Part shown: one piece after another, positions 16,669 through 26,656 of the stretch
How positions within the stretch are numbered: the first letter of the stretch is position 1
Layout of the letters: the number at the start of each line of letters is the position of its first letter
Origin: a bacterium
GTDB lineage: Bacteria > Campylobacterota > Campylobacteria > Campylobacterales > Arcobacteraceae
Length of the DNA: 64,000 nt
Direction: 5' to 3'
Assembly (NCBI GenBank): GCA_018816105.1
Contig: JAHIWE010000017.1
Span: forward strand, 1-64,000
The notes under the pieces: generated by a model
Told to the model about the DNA's origin: nothing
The model's database searches: none
The model's input: only the letters and a program-made list of their open reading frames with translations
Program-made: the position numbers and the translations under genes

Positions 16669-17781
16669 ATGCCAATTATTAATGATACAACTTTAAGAGA
16701 TGGTGAACAAACGCCATTCGTAGCTTTCAACCTAAAAGAGAAATTACAAATAGCAAGGCTTTTATATGAAGCTGGTGCAGATGAGCTCGAAGTAGGAATT
16801 CCTGCAATGGGGAAAAAAGAACAAGAAGATTTAAAAGAGATTCTTGCCCTTAATTTACCTATTCCAATAATGAGCTGGAATAGAGCTACGATGAGTGATT
16901 TAGAAGCCTCTTTAAAGTGTGGACTAAAAGCAGTTGATTTATCTATACCTGTTTCAGATATTTTGATTGACATTAAATTTGGTGGAGATAAAACAAGATT
17001 ACTAAAACAACTAGAAACGGTAATTTTACAAGCTAAAAAAGAAAATTTATTTGTTTGTATTGGTGGTGAAGATTCAAGTCGCGCGAATAACTCTTTTTTA
17101 AAAGAGATTATGACATTAGGATTTGAACTTGGTGCAAATAGATTTAGATATTGTGACACGGTTGGTATTTTAACACCTCATAAAACTTATGAGAATATCA
17201 AAGATTTAAGTTCTTCGAATCTTTTAGATATAGAAATGCATACTCACAATGACTTTGGAATGGCTACCGCAAATGCAATTGCAGGATATGAAGCAGGAGC
17301 TTATAGCTCTAATACTACGGTTATTGGTATTGGTGAGAGAGCTGGAAATGCTAGTTTTGAGCAAGTATTAATGTCTTTGAGACTTTTGGGAAAAGAAATT
17401 AATATTAATTCAAAAGCTTTAAAATCTCTTATTAAAACTGTAAGTAGTGCTTCTCATAGAAGAGTTGATACTAACTTACCAATTGTCGGTAAAAACATAT
17501 TTTCACATGAATCTGGAATTCATGTAAATGGCATGATGAAATCAAAAAATGCTTATGAGCCTTTTAATCCTGAAGAATTAGGTCTTAAAAGAAGTTTTCC
17601 AATAGGAAAACACTCAGGAAGTTCAACTTTGATTTATCATCTTAAATCTATTGGGATAGAACCCAATATTCAAATCGTACAAAAACTACTTCCAAAAATT
17701 AGAGAAATAGTAACTAATAGAAAAAAAGTATTAAGTACAAATGAATTAAAAGAGTTATACCTATGTTCCTTGGATATTTAA
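16669..17781 (+). CDS. nifV: Homocitrate synthase NifV
   Basis: This 370-residue DRE-TIM metallolyase has the N-terminal NDTTLRDGEQTP motif, the HTHNDFGMATANAIA metal-binding segment and the GERAGNASFEQ segment of the homocitrate synthase/isopropylmalate synthase family. It condenses acetyl-CoA with 2-oxoglutarate to give homocitrate, the organic ligand of FeMo-co. Length and the absence of a regulatory LeuA C-terminal domain favour NifV over LeuA. It heads a six-gene sigma-54 operon ending in nifQ, and its end overlaps the next gene by 19 bases. Confidence 0.93.
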   Translation: MPIINDTTLRDGEQTPFVAFNLKEKLQIARLLYEAGADELEVGIPAMGKKEQEDLKEILALNLPIPIMSWNRATMSDLEASLKCGLKAVDLSIPVSDILIDIKFGGDKTRLLKQLETVILQAKKENLFVCIGGEDSSRANNSFLKEIMTLGFELGANRFRYCDTVGILTPHKTYENIKDLSSSNLLDIEMHTHNDFGMATANAIAGYEAGAYSSNTTVIGIGERAGNASFEQVLMSLRLLGKEININSKALKSLIKTVSSASHRRVDTNLPIVGKNIFSHESGIHVNGMMKSKNAYEPFNPEELGLKRSFPIGKHSGSSTLIYHLKSIGIEPNIQIVQKLLPKIREIVTNRKKVLSTNELKELYLCSLDI

Positions 17782-18569
17782 AAAATGGATTTGAACAATC
17801 TTTAGAGGATTTAATAAATTTTAATCCTTTATTTGACTTAGAATTATTAAGAAAAACATATTCTGTATTTCCTGAGTATTGTTTTGCTGCCTATGAAGAT
17901 TCGAAAATTGTGGGCGTTATTAGTGCATACTCTTTTAATAAACATCTATATATTAATGTTTTTGAAGTATTAGATGATTATGAAAATCTTTTTACAAGAT
18001 TAATTTCATTATTGATAAGAAATTTATCAGATGCAAATATTCTAGTTTTGGTTGAGAATGAACGCAGTTATGATTTAGAAAAACTAGGATTTCAAAACTA
18101 TAGTGATTTTGTACGTTTACTTCATACAGGTGAAGCAGTAGCTTTTAATTTTTCAAACTCTACAGCTAAACAAGTAAATGCAGAGCATTATGATGAAGTT
18201 GCAAGAAGAATAGATAAAAAAGTTTTTGATGATGAAAGAGATAATTATTTAAAGCAAGATTGTGTTTTTTCAAACTCTTTGAAACTTTCAACAGATTTTG
18301 GTTTTTTGCACTCTTATGTTGTAAATAAAAGATATATCAAAGTTTCTCCTTGGCTTATGGAAAACGAAGCTTTTTTAGATGCTGAAAAGCTCTTAAGAGG
18401 TCTTTTGTATTATCGAGGATTAAAGAAAATCTTTGCATATGCACCAAAAGATGTAAAAGAGATAGTGGATTTATATGAAAGCTATAAGTTTAAAATTGAT
18501 GGTGATTTTAAACTTATGTATTTGAATGATAAACCAAATATAAAACTTGAAAACCTATATGGAATATAA
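17763..18569 (+). CDS. GNAT-like protein in the nifV operon
   Basis: This 268-residue protein has weak GNAT acetyltransferase character: an AAYEDSKIVGVISAYSF strand pair near residues 45-60 and a YDLEKLGFQNYSDFVRLLHTG segment near 115-135, with a second similar half toward the C-terminus (FAYAPKDVKEIVDLYESYKFK). The acetyl-CoA loop is not clear. The start overlaps nifV by 19 bases, so it is translationally linked to homocitrate synthesis. I do not know a nif protein that matches. Fold assignment is tentative. Confidence 0.6.
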   Translation: MFLGYLKNGFEQSLEDLINFNPLFDLELLRKTYSVFPEYCFAAYEDSKIVGVISAYSFNKHLYINVFEVLDDYENLFTRLISLLIRNLSDANILVLVENERSYDLEKLGFQNYSDFVRLLHTGEAVAFNFSNSTAKQVNAEHYDEVARRIDKKVFDDERDNYLKQDCVFSNSLKLSTDFGFLHSYVVNKRYIKVSPWLMENEAFLDAEKLLRGLLYYRGLKKIFAYAPKDVKEIVDLYESYKFKIDGDFKLMYLNDKPNIKLENLYGI

Positions 18570-18580
18570 AGGAGCAAAAA

Positions 18581-18787
18581 ATGGTAACAACAGACGAACA
18601 AAAAGAATTAAAAAAACAGTTAGCAAAATTTAAAAGAATAGTATCTGAATTAGCAGGTGAGGTACATGATATTGTGGAAGATACAATCTGGACAGATTAT
18701 GTAAAGTTACCAAAATTAAGTGAAGATATTAATATTGCTATGAAAGAAGTTATTGATTTTCAAGAAAAACACCCTTTTTTAAAGTAG
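18581..18787 (+). CDS. Small Rop-like nif-associated protein
   Basis: This 68-residue all-helical protein (starts MVTTDEQKELKKQLAKFKRI) resembles the Rop-like/CCE_0567 family that occurs next to nifX in many diazotrophs: an LKKQLAKFKRIVSELAGEVHDIVED first helix followed by a short turn and second helix. The family forms a small helical hairpin of unproven role. AAAGGAG precedes the ATG. Assignment rests on pattern and context. Confidence 0.65.
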   Translation: MVTTDEQKELKKQLAKFKRIVSELAGEVHDIVEDTIWTDYVKLPKLSEDINIAMKEVIDFQEKHPFLK

Positions 18788-18793
18788 TTTATT

Positions 18794-19036
18794 ATGAAAA
18801 ATATAAAAGAAAAACAGATTTGTGAATGTGGTGAAATGACTGTGTTTCAAGCTCAAAAGATATTTGAGCAAACAGATTTGCCATATAAAAAAGCCAAAAA
18901 ACTAGTTACAGGTTGTAATCAAACATGTTGCAGGCGACCTTTGATGGCTTTGTTTAATATGGTTGAATTTGGGCAAATTGATTATGAAGAGATAGCATTT
19001 TTAATTGATGCTAAGAATGATAGATTGAAGGATTAA
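18794..19036 (+). CDS. Small cysteine-rich protein, BFD-like [2Fe-2S] candidate
   Basis: This 80-residue protein has a C10-x-C12 pair and a later C41, C45, C46 group (GCNQTCCRRPLMAL). A C-x-C near the N-terminus followed about 30 residues later by a closely spaced pair after a Gly resembles the bacterioferritin-associated ferredoxin (BFD) [2Fe-2S] fold, and the intervening TVFQAQKIF segment is similar. It would be an electron or cluster carrier in the nifV operon (inference). It lies 6 bases after the Rop-like gene and 2 before the LRR gene. Confidence 0.6.
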   Translation: MKNIKEKQICECGEMTVFQAQKIFEQTDLPYKKAKKLVTGCNQTCCRRPLMALFNMVEFGQIDYEEIAFLIDAKNDRLKD

Positions 19037-19038
19037 CA

Positions 19039-20034
19039 ATGAGTAGTGATATTGGCAATTTTGTAAAATGGATTAGAGCAAATGGTTTAACTCCTATTAT
19101 GTCAGTTTTCGAAGATGATTTAGAGTTATTGACTCATTTGGATTTATCAAAAAGAAACATAAAAGATTTACCTGAATCAATCGGTGTTCTAAAAAATCTT
19201 AGTGTTTTAAAGTTATCAAACAATAGATTAAGAAAACTACCAAAAGCAATAGGTGAATTAAAAAATTTAAGAAATTTACAATGTGAAAATAATCTAATAG
19301 AAGAGTTACCATCAACAATAGGTAATCTTTCAAATTTGATGATTTTAAACCTAAATGTAAATAGATTAAAAAAATTACCAAAAGAGTTTTATAATCTAAA
19401 ATCTCTAACTAGATTGACACTTGCTGCAAATAGAATTGAGGATTTAGATGAAGAATTTAAAAACTTATCAAAACTTTTATATTTGTCATTGGAAACAAAT
19501 GAATTAGAAGATTTATCTGATGTATTTGGAAAAATGCAACAGCTTTATTATTTAGATTTATCTTTTAATCATTTAACAACACTTCCTAAATCTTTATCTG
19601 AAATAAAAGAGCTTCAAACACTTATTTTAGAAGGAAACAATTTAAGAGAACTTCCTTCTTTGGAGTCCCATGATATGTTAATAAAACTTGATTTAAGCCA
19701 GAATTCTTTGAAATCTTTGGATTTTGATCTTAGTAAACTGGAAGATTTAAAGATTTTACTTTTAGATAATAATTTACTAATTTCGCTTCCTTCAAAGATT
19801 TGTGAATTAAGTAAATTAACTCACCTCTCGGTTAGTTCTAACTATTTAGAGTCTTTACCTGAGCATATTGGTGAAATAGAAACTTTACAAGAGTTAGATG
19901 TTGAGGATAATGAATTGGACTCTTTACCTGATTCTATTGAAAATTTAAAAAATTTAAAAAATCTCTTTATTGCAAACAATAATGGTTTAAAAAAACCAGC
20001 AATAGCAAGTTTAGAATTTTGTGATATAAAGTAG
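19039..20034 (+). CDS. Leucine-rich repeat protein in the nifV operon
   Basis: After about 28 residues this 331-residue protein consists of 12-13 tandem 23-residue leucine-rich repeats of the LxxLxLxxNxLxxLPxxIxxL type. There is no signal peptide or membrane segment, so it is cytoplasmic. LRR solenoids bind other proteins. Being between a cysteine-rich protein and nifQ in a sigma-54 nif operon suggests a scaffold or chaperone role in cofactor assembly (inference). Spacing is 2 bases from the upstream gene and 8 to nifQ. Confidence 0.85.
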   Translation: MSSDIGNFVKWIRANGLTPIMSVFEDDLELLTHLDLSKRNIKDLPESIGVLKNLSVLKLSNNRLRKLPKAIGELKNLRNLQCENNLIEELPSTIGNLSNLMILNLNVNRLKKLPKEFYNLKSLTRLTLAANRIEDLDEEFKNLSKLLYLSLETNELEDLSDVFGKMQQLYYLDLSFNHLTTLPKSLSEIKELQTLILEGNNLRELPSLESHDMLIKLDLSQNSLKSLDFDLSKLEDLKILLLDNNLLISLPSKICELSKLTHLSVSSNYLESLPEHIGEIETLQELDVEDNELDSLPDSIENLKNLKNLFIANNNGLKKPAIASLEFCDIK

Positions 20035-20042
20035 GAAATAAA

Positions 20043-20498
20043 ATGAGAAATTTATCTTATATGGAAAATGAAGTATTAAAACTTCTTCAAACTCATGCAA
20101 ATGATGATTATTCAAAAAATGAATTAGCACCTTGGATAGCAAAAACTTCTCTAGAAATGGGGCATTTGTACTCAGATTTAGGATTAGCTAGCAGAAAAGA
20201 AATGGGAGAGTTTATGTCTAAACACTTTAGCTCTTTGGCTAAATTAAAACCAGAAGATAAAAGATGGAAAAAATATCTTTATGATTGTATCGGTAAAACA
20301 GCTCCTGCTTGTGCCACTTGTAATGACATAAGTAATTGTTTTAACTGTACTTTAAATCCAGATAGAGTTGAAAAAAAAAAGAGTAAGACCCTTGGAAATA
20401 TAAAACAAAAACTTCTAGTAGAAAAAAAAGATTTAGTTATATTAGTTTCGTTCGAAGTTGCAATTGTTTTAGTCTCTTTTGCTTTTGTTTATAGATAA
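20043..20498 (+). CDS. nifQ: NifQ-like molybdenum donor with C-terminal membrane anchor
   Basis: The product (151 residues) carries NifQ signatures: HLYSDLGLASRKEM at 41-54, KRWKKYLYDC at 73-82, and the cysteine cluster C90-x2-C93-x5-C99 with flanking C82 and C102. NifQ holds a Mo-Fe-S cluster and gives molybdenum to NifEN/NifH. Unusually, residues about 131-150 form a hydrophobic helix after a Lys-rich stretch, ending in R151, like a tail anchor that would tether the protein to the inner membrane. Known NifQ proteins are soluble. It closes the nifV operon. Confidence 0.82.
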   Translation: MRNLSYMENEVLKLLQTHANDDYSKNELAPWIAKTSLEMGHLYSDLGLASRKEMGEFMSKHFSSLAKLKPEDKRWKKYLYDCIGKTAPACATCNDISNCFNCTLNPDRVEKKKSKTLGNIKQKLLVEKKDLVILVSFEVAIVLVSFAFVYR

Positions 20499-20506
20499 CT
20501 CTATTT

Positions 20507-21403
20507 TTAAGATAAAAATTCATTGTAAATATCTCTGTTTTTAGAGTATATTTTGTATGTAATATCTTTATATATAAACTCTAAGTAATTAGCGTGAAGC
20601 CATAATCTATTTGAATTTGTAACTTCAAATCTATCCTCTTCACTTAGAGTTTTATTTAAGTAGTTTTCAGCATTTATATCATCAACCCCATAAATTGGAT
20701 CACCTAATATTCTATGCCCTTGTGAATAAAGATGAACTCTTATTTGATGTTGTCTTCCCGTTAGCGGTAGTGCTTCAATTAATGTTAAATCTTTTTCTTT
20801 GTTATAGCTAATAGGTTTTATAATTGTTATTGATTCTTTTCCATCATCACAAACTTTCATTCTAACACCAATTACAAGCCCTTCTCTATCTAATCCTTTA
20901 TCAATTCTTATTTCTTCTTTTATATGCCCTTCAACAATTGCTAGGTAAGACTTGTGATATTTCTTTTCTTGGAACATCTCTTTTAAATCTTTTTCACTTT
21001 TTTTATTTTTACCCACAATTATAAGACCTGAAGTTTCAGCATCAATTCTATGAATTAAATTTGCATCTTCTCCAAAATGAAATCTAATTTCATCAAGTAA
21101 AGAATAAGGAGTGTTTTTCGAAATTGGATGAACCATTAAATTTGTAGGTTTATCAAAAATTGCAAAATCAGGAAACTCAATTAAAGGTTTTAAGCCCCTT
21201 GAAACACCCTCAAATACTGCAATATATATGTAATCAGTAGGGATTGTTTCACCTGTGTTTATTGTATTCATATTTTCATCAAATATTCTTCCCTTAGATG
21301 TTAGCCGTTGCCCTATTTTAGGGTCTAGACCTAACTCATGTATCAAAAATATTTGTATTTTCTTACCTATGATAGCTTTATGTTTTTTCAGTGTAAATGG
21401 CAA
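20507..21403 (-). CDS. RluA-family 23S rRNA pseudouridine synthase
   Basis: This 298-residue protein has a short S4-like N-terminus and the RluA catalytic domain with HRIDAETSGLIIV (catalytic Asp near residue 120) and the RQHQIRVHL segment. It converts uridine to pseudouridine in rRNA or tRNA; the exact target cannot be told. It converges with nifQ, with only 8 AT-rich bases between the stops, and marks the return to housekeeping genes. Confidence 0.9.
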   Translation of the reverse strand: MPFTLKKHKAIIGKKIQIFLIHELGLDPKIGQRLTSKGRIFDENMNTINTGETIPTDYIYIAVFEGVSRGLKPLIEFPDFAIFDKPTNLMVHPISKNTPYSLLDEIRFHFGEDANLIHRIDAETSGLIIVGKNKKSEKDLKEMFQEKKYHKSYLAIVEGHIKEEIRIDKGLDREGLVIGVRMKVCDDGKESITIIKPISYNKEKDLTLIEALPLTGRQHQIRVHLYSQGHRILGDPIYGVDDINAENYLNKTLSEEDRFEVTNSNRLWLHANYLEFIYKDITYKIYSKNRDIYNEFLS

Positions 21404-21550
21404 ATTCTAATCCTATTGTTTTTTGGAAATCTGATATTTTTTATCTGATTTTTTAAGTTTATATTGGTGTAATTTAGATAACATATCATACATAAATTAA
21501 TAATAATTTTTAATAAAAATTTCAAAAAGATGATTACAAGGGACATATAA

Positions 21551-22882
21551 ATGGTTGAAAGATACGCAAGAGTTGAAATGAGTTCAAAGTGGACTCAAGA
21601 AGCAAGATATGCAGCCTGGCTAGAAGTAGAAAAGGCAGCTGTTAAAGCTTGGAATAAACTAGGACTTATTCCCGATGAAGATTGTGAAAAGATAGTAAAA
21701 AATGCTACTTTTTCAGTAGAAAGAATTGAAGAAATTGAAGCTATTACAAAACATGACTTAATTGCATTTAATACAAGTGTATCTGAATCATTAGGTGAAG
21801 AATCAAGATGGTTTCATTATGGTATGACATCTTCAGATGCTGTAGATACTGGTGTTGCAATTCAAATGAGAGACTCATTAGAAATCATTATTGCAGATGT
21901 AAAAATGCTAATGGAATCTATTGAAAAAAGAGCACAAGAACATAAATTTACTTTAATGGTAGGAAGATCTCACGGAATTCATGGTGAGCCTATTACTTTT
22001 GGTTTAACTCTAGCTGTTTGGTATGATGAAATGGCAAGACATTTAGAAAATTTAGAACAAACTATGGAAGTTATTGCTGTTGGTCAAATTTCAGGAGCTA
22101 TGGGTAACTTTGCTCATGCACCTCTTGAACTTGAAGAGTATGCAATGGCAGAACTAGGACTAAAACCAGAACCTTGTTCAAATCAAGTAATTCATAGAGA
22201 TAGATATGCAAGACTTGCAACTGCTTTAGCTTTAATGGCATCTTCAATTGAAAAATTTGCTGTTCAAGTAAGACACTTACAAAGAACAGAAGTTTATGAG
22301 TGTGAGGAGTATTTTGCAAAAGGTCAAAAAGGATCTTCTGCAATGCCTCATAAAAGAAATCCAATTTTAACAGAAAATATAACTGGACTTGCTAGAATGA
22401 TTAGATCATATACTATTCCAGCTATGGAAAATGTTGCACTTTGGCATGAAAGAGATATTTCTCACTCTTCAACTGAAAGATTCTGGTTACCAGATGCATT
22501 TATTACAAGTGATTTTATGTTACATAGAATGAACAATGTAATTGCAAATTTAACTGTAATGCCTGAAAATATGATGAAAAATTTAAATTTAACAGGTGGA
22601 TTAGTATTCTCTCAAAGAGTATTACTAGAGCTTCCATTAGCAGGTGTAAGTAGAGAAGATGCATATAGAATCGTACAAAGAAATGCTATGAAAGTTTGGG
22701 AAGAGATTCAACAAGGGAAAGCAAGTACAAACAATAAAGGTGAGTCTTTATATCTTCAATATCTTTTAGCAGATGAAGAATTAAGATCATCTTTAAGTGA
22801 AGAAAAAATAAGAGAATGCTTTAACTTTGAATACTATACAAAAAATGTGGATAAAATTTTCAACAGAGTATTCAATAAATAA
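21551..22882 (+). CDS. purB: Adenylosuccinate lyase
   Basis: This 443-residue protein has the fumarase/aspartase superfamily signature GSSAMPHKRNPI near residue 260 and the TSSDAVDTG segment near residue 95. It cleaves adenylosuccinate and SAICAR in purine synthesis in the cytoplasm. Full family length. AAGGGA precedes the ATG; nrdA follows 27 bases later, so purB and nrdA may be co-transcribed. Confidence 0.96.
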   Translation: MVERYARVEMSSKWTQEARYAAWLEVEKAAVKAWNKLGLIPDEDCEKIVKNATFSVERIEEIEAITKHDLIAFNTSVSESLGEESRWFHYGMTSSDAVDTGVAIQMRDSLEIIIADVKMLMESIEKRAQEHKFTLMVGRSHGIHGEPITFGLTLAVWYDEMARHLENLEQTMEVIAVGQISGAMGNFAHAPLELEEYAMAELGLKPEPCSNQVIHRDRYARLATALALMASSIEKFAVQVRHLQRTEVYECEEYFAKGQKGSSAMPHKRNPILTENITGLARMIRSYTIPAMENVALWHERDISHSSTERFWLPDAFITSDFMLHRMNNVIANLTVMPENMMKNLNLTGGLVFSQRVLLELPLAGVSREDAYRIVQRNAMKVWEEIQQGKASTNNKGESLYLQYLLADEELRSSLSEEKIRECFNFEYYTKNVDKIFNRVFNK

Positions 22883-22909
22883 TAAAAAATATTTACGCAA
22901 GGCTAAAAA

Positions 22910-25294
22910 ATGGGAATTATGATAAAAAAAAGAAATGGTCGTAAAGAAGTTTTAGATATTACTAAAATCCAAAAAATGACTATTGATGCAACTGCTGATT
23001 TAGATGGGGTTTCTCAAAGTGAATTAGAACTTGATGCACAAATTAAATTTATAGACGGAATGAGTTCATCTGATATTCAAGATGCATTAATAAAAACAGC
23101 TGTTGAAAAAATTGACATAGATGTTCCAAACTGGACGTTTACAGCAGCTCGTCTTTTCATCTTTGATTTATACCATAGAGTTGGAAAATCAACTCATGGA
23201 GTAAAAGGTGAGCCTTATTGCCATTTAAAAGATTATTTAAAATATGGGAAAGACGCAGGTAGATTAATACCAAATCTTGGAGAAGGTTATGATTTAGATG
23301 ATTTAAATTCATATATTGACCCCAAAAGAGATTTTTTATTTAACTATCTAGGAATCAAAACACTATATGATAGATATTTAATTAAAAACAATAAAGGTCA
23401 ACCAATAGAGTTACCACAACATATGTTTATGGCAATTGCAATGTTTTTAGCTCAAGATGAAGAGAATAAACAACAATGTGCAAAAGAGTTTTATGATGTT
23501 GTTTCAAAATTTGAAGTAATGCTTGCAACTCCAACACTATCAAATGCAAGAACTAATAGACATCAACTATCTTCTTGTTATATTGGAAGTTCTCCTGATA
23601 ATATTGAGGGAATTTTTGATGGTTACAAAGAAATGGCACTATTATCTAAATTTGGTGGAGGAATTGGTTGGGATTGGAATCAAATCAGAGCTTTAGGTGG
23701 TGTTATTGATGACCATAAAAGTGCTGCTGGTGGAACTGTTCCCTTTTTAAAAATCACAAATGATATCGCCCTTGCAGTTGACCAATTGGGTACAAGAAAA
23801 GGTGCAATTGCCGTTTATCTTGAGCCTTGGCATATGGATATTGTTGATTTTATTGATCTAAAGAAAAATTCTGGAGAAGAAAGAAGAAGAGCTCACGATT
23901 TATTCCCAGCACTTTGGATTACAGATTTATTTATGGAAAGAGTTTTATCTGATGCTCATTGGACTTTATTTGATCCTTATGAAGTAAAAGATTTATCAGA
24001 GTGTTATGGTGATGAGTTTAAAGCTAAATATGTAGCTTATGAAAATGATGACTCAATTACAAAAAATACAATGAAAGCAAAAGATTTATGGAAAAAAGTT
24101 CTAACTTCTTACTTTGAATCAGGAAGTCCTTTCTTATGTTTTAAAGATACGGCAAATAGAGCTAATCCAAATCCACATGTTGGACATATTAGATCTTCAA
24201 ATCTTTGTACAGAAATTTTCCAAAATACAAAACCAAATCATTACAAAATCAAGTTGGAGTTTGTAGATGGTAGCATTGAAACTTATGAAGAAGAAGATTT
24301 AATTGTTCTTGATGGTGGGATCACTAAAAAAGCAAATAAAGTAACAGCACTTGATAGTGTAAATGGAAAAAGAATTTTTATTGTTGAAAAAGAAAAATTT
24401 GATGGAGATACAGCTGTTTGTAATCTTGCATCTGTAAACTTATCAAGAATCAACACTAAAGAAGATATTGAAAGAGTTGTTCCAATAGCTATTAGAATGC
24501 TTGATAATGTTATTGATTTAAACTTCTATCCATTAAGAAAAGTAAAAGCTACTAACTTAAAATCAAGAAGTATTGGTTTAGGTGTTATGGGTGAAGCAGA
24601 AATGCTAGCTGAACACAAACTAGCATGGGGTTCGAATGAACATTTCAAGAAAATTGATAAAGTTATGGAATCAATTTCATATAATGCAATTAAATCAAGT
24701 TCAGATTTAGCTTTAGAAAAAGGTATCTATGCAACTTATGAAGGTTCAAATTGGTCAAAAGGTATTATGCCTCATGATCATGCTCCTCAAGCTGTAAATG
24801 CACTTGTAGATAAAGATTTATTTGATGCTTCTTATGACTGGGATAGTTTAAGAGAAAAAGTAAAAAAAGATGGAATGAGAAATGGTTACTTAATGGCAGT
24901 GGCACCTACTTCATCAATTTCTATTTTAGTAGGAACTACACAAGCTATTGAGCCTGTTTATAAAAGAAAATGGTTTGAAGAAAACTTATCTGGATTAATT
25001 CCAGTAGTTGTTCCAAAACTAAGCCCTGAAACTTGGCATTATTATACACCTGCTTTTGAAATTGACCAATTACAAGTTATCAAAGCAGCTGCAATTAGAC
25101 AAAAATGGATAGACCAAGGTCAAAGTACAAATATTTTCATGAGCTTAGATAAAGCAAGTGGTAAATACTTACACGAAATCTATACATTAGCTTGGAAATT
25201 AGGACTTAAATCAACATACTATTTAAGAAGCCAATCTCCTGAAGCTAAAAATGATGTAGAAGATAGATCTATGGAGTGTAGTGGTTGTCAATAG
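22910..25294 (+). CDS. nrdA: Ribonucleoside-diphosphate reductase alpha subunit (class Ia)
   Basis: This 794-residue protein has an N-terminal ATP-cone (about 1-95), the SSCYIGSSPDNIEG segment with the active-site disulfide Cys, NLCTEIF and the C-terminal swinging-arm pair CSGCQ. It reduces ribonucleoside diphosphates for DNA synthesis. The beta subunit follows after 74 bases. No intein or insertion was seen. Confidence 0.96.
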   Translation: MGIMIKKRNGRKEVLDITKIQKMTIDATADLDGVSQSELELDAQIKFIDGMSSSDIQDALIKTAVEKIDIDVPNWTFTAARLFIFDLYHRVGKSTHGVKGEPYCHLKDYLKYGKDAGRLIPNLGEGYDLDDLNSYIDPKRDFLFNYLGIKTLYDRYLIKNNKGQPIELPQHMFMAIAMFLAQDEENKQQCAKEFYDVVSKFEVMLATPTLSNARTNRHQLSSCYIGSSPDNIEGIFDGYKEMALLSKFGGGIGWDWNQIRALGGVIDDHKSAAGGTVPFLKITNDIALAVDQLGTRKGAIAVYLEPWHMDIVDFIDLKKNSGEERRRAHDLFPALWITDLFMERVLSDAHWTLFDPYEVKDLSECYGDEFKAKYVAYENDDSITKNTMKAKDLWKKVLTSYFESGSPFLCFKDTANRANPNPHVGHIRSSNLCTEIFQNTKPNHYKIKLEFVDGSIETYEEEDLIVLDGGITKKANKVTALDSVNGKRIFIVEKEKFDGDTAVCNLASVNLSRINTKEDIERVVPIAIRMLDNVIDLNFYPLRKVKATNLKSRSIGLGVMGEAEMLAEHKLAWGSNEHFKKIDKVMESISYNAIKSSSDLALEKGIYATYEGSNWSKGIMPHDHAPQAVNALVDKDLFDASYDWDSLREKVKKDGMRNGYLMAVAPTSSISILVGTTQAIEPVYKRKWFEENLSGLIPVVVPKLSPETWHYYTPAFEIDQLQVIKAAAIRQKWIDQGQSTNIFMSLDKASGKYLHEIYTLAWKLGLKSTYYLRSQSPEAKNDVEDRSMECSGCQ

Positions 25295-25368
25295 GATAAC
25301 CTTACATTCTTTACATACAAATAATTATAAATATACAATAAAATTTTAGAAAAAATAGAGGACTTCAA

Positions 25369-26400
25369 ATGGAGCGAAAAACCATATATAACCCAGACTC
25401 AAAAGAGAGTTTAAACGATAGAAGAATTTTTGGTGGAAATAGTGATGGAATGATTAACTTTACTAAAATGAAATATCAATGGGCACTTAATTTATGGGAC
25501 ACAATGGAAGGTAATACTTGGTTCCCAAAAGAAGTTCAAATGACTGGTGATGCAAAAGATTACAAATTTCTAACTCCTGCAGAAAAAAGAATGTATGATT
25601 TGGTTTTATCTCAGCTTATTTTTATGGATTCTTTACAAACAAATAATCTTATGGATAATATAAATCCATATATTACTGCACCTGAAGTAAATGCTTGTTT
25701 ATCAAGACAATCTTATGAAGAAGCAAACCATAGTAAATCTTATGCCGTTATGGTTGAATCAATCTCTGATAATACGGATCAAATCTATAATATGTGGAAA
25801 ACAGATTTAAAACTTAGAGAAAAAAACAACTATATAGCAGATGTTTATAAAAATTTAACAGCTGGTGATGATGGTGAAATTAGTGATACAAAAATAGTTT
25901 TAGCACTTTTTGCAAACCAAATATTAGAAGGTTTATATTTCTATGCAGGATTTGCAGCAATGTATGCCCTTGGAAAATCAGGAAAAATGCTAGGAAGCTC
26001 TCAAATGATTAGATTCATTCAAAGAGATGAAGTAACACACCTTTTACTTTTTCAAAACATGATAAATAGTGTAAGAAAAGAAAGACCTGAACTATTTACA
26101 GCAGAACTAGAAGAATCTGTAAGAGGAATGTTCAGACGTGCAGTTGCCTTAGAAGCTTCATGGGGTTCATATATCACTCAAGGACAAATCCTAGGATTTA
26201 CAGATAAAATAATTGAACAATATATTCAATACCTAGCAGATAAAAGACTAGATGCAGTTGGATATAAACCAGAATATAATGTAAAACATCCAATCCCATG
26301 GGTTGATGGATATGCAAGTTTTAATGACCAAAGAACGAATTTCTTCGAAGGAAATGTAGTTAACTACAGTAAGGGAAGTATAGATTTCGACGACTTCTAA
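25369..26400 (+). CDS. nrdB: Ribonucleoside-diphosphate reductase beta subunit
   Basis: This 343-residue diiron protein has the metal-ligand segments EEANHSKSY (near residue 120) and [12 protein letters not shown] (near 220). It generates the tyrosyl radical used by NrdA. Ribosome site GAGGA lies eight bases before the ATG. Length is normal for class Ia NrdB. Confidence 0.95.
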   Translation: MERKTIYNPDSKESLNDRRIFGGNSDGMINFTKMKYQWALNLWDTMEGNTWFPKEVQMTGDAKDYKFLTPAEKRMYDLVLSQLIFMDSLQTNNLMDNINPYITAPEVNACLSRQSYEEANHSKSYAVMVESISDNTDQIYNMWKTDLKLREKNNYIADVYKNLTAGDDGEISDTKIVLALFANQILEGLYFYAGFAAMYALGKSGKMLGSSQMIRFIQRDEVTHLLLFQNMINSVRKERPELFTAELEESVRGMFRRAVALEASWGSYITQGQILGFTDKIIEQYIQYLADKRLDAVGYKPEYNVKHPIPWVDGYASFNDQRTNFFEGNVVNYSKGSIDFDDF

Positions 26401-26471
26401 TAAAGATTTAGATTAAAAATTAGCATAGTAGTATTAATACTATAAAAAAAGTATTATAAGAATAGTAAATA

Positions 26472-26507
26472 AACATATATCTGAAATTTTGGTATCAAAT
26501 ATATGTT
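26472..26507. repeat. 9-bp inverted repeat downstream of nrdB
   Basis: AACATATAT (26472-26480) and ATATATGTT (26499-26507) are exact reverse complements with an 18-base spacer. The 256-base gap after nrdB also has weak AT-only hairpins near 26430-26455. The repeat could be part of the control region for the small gene at 26657. Confidence 0.35.
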
Positions 26508-26656
26508 AGTTCTTGTGTGATTGCTTTAGCTTAACATATTTTTAATTTGATTAAAATCTTTTTGATATTTTTTATTTATTATGTGTTCACTTGTGTAGAG
26601 ATGAAACTAAATTTACATCTTTTACCTTTAACAATTTTCATTTAAAAAGGAAAAAA

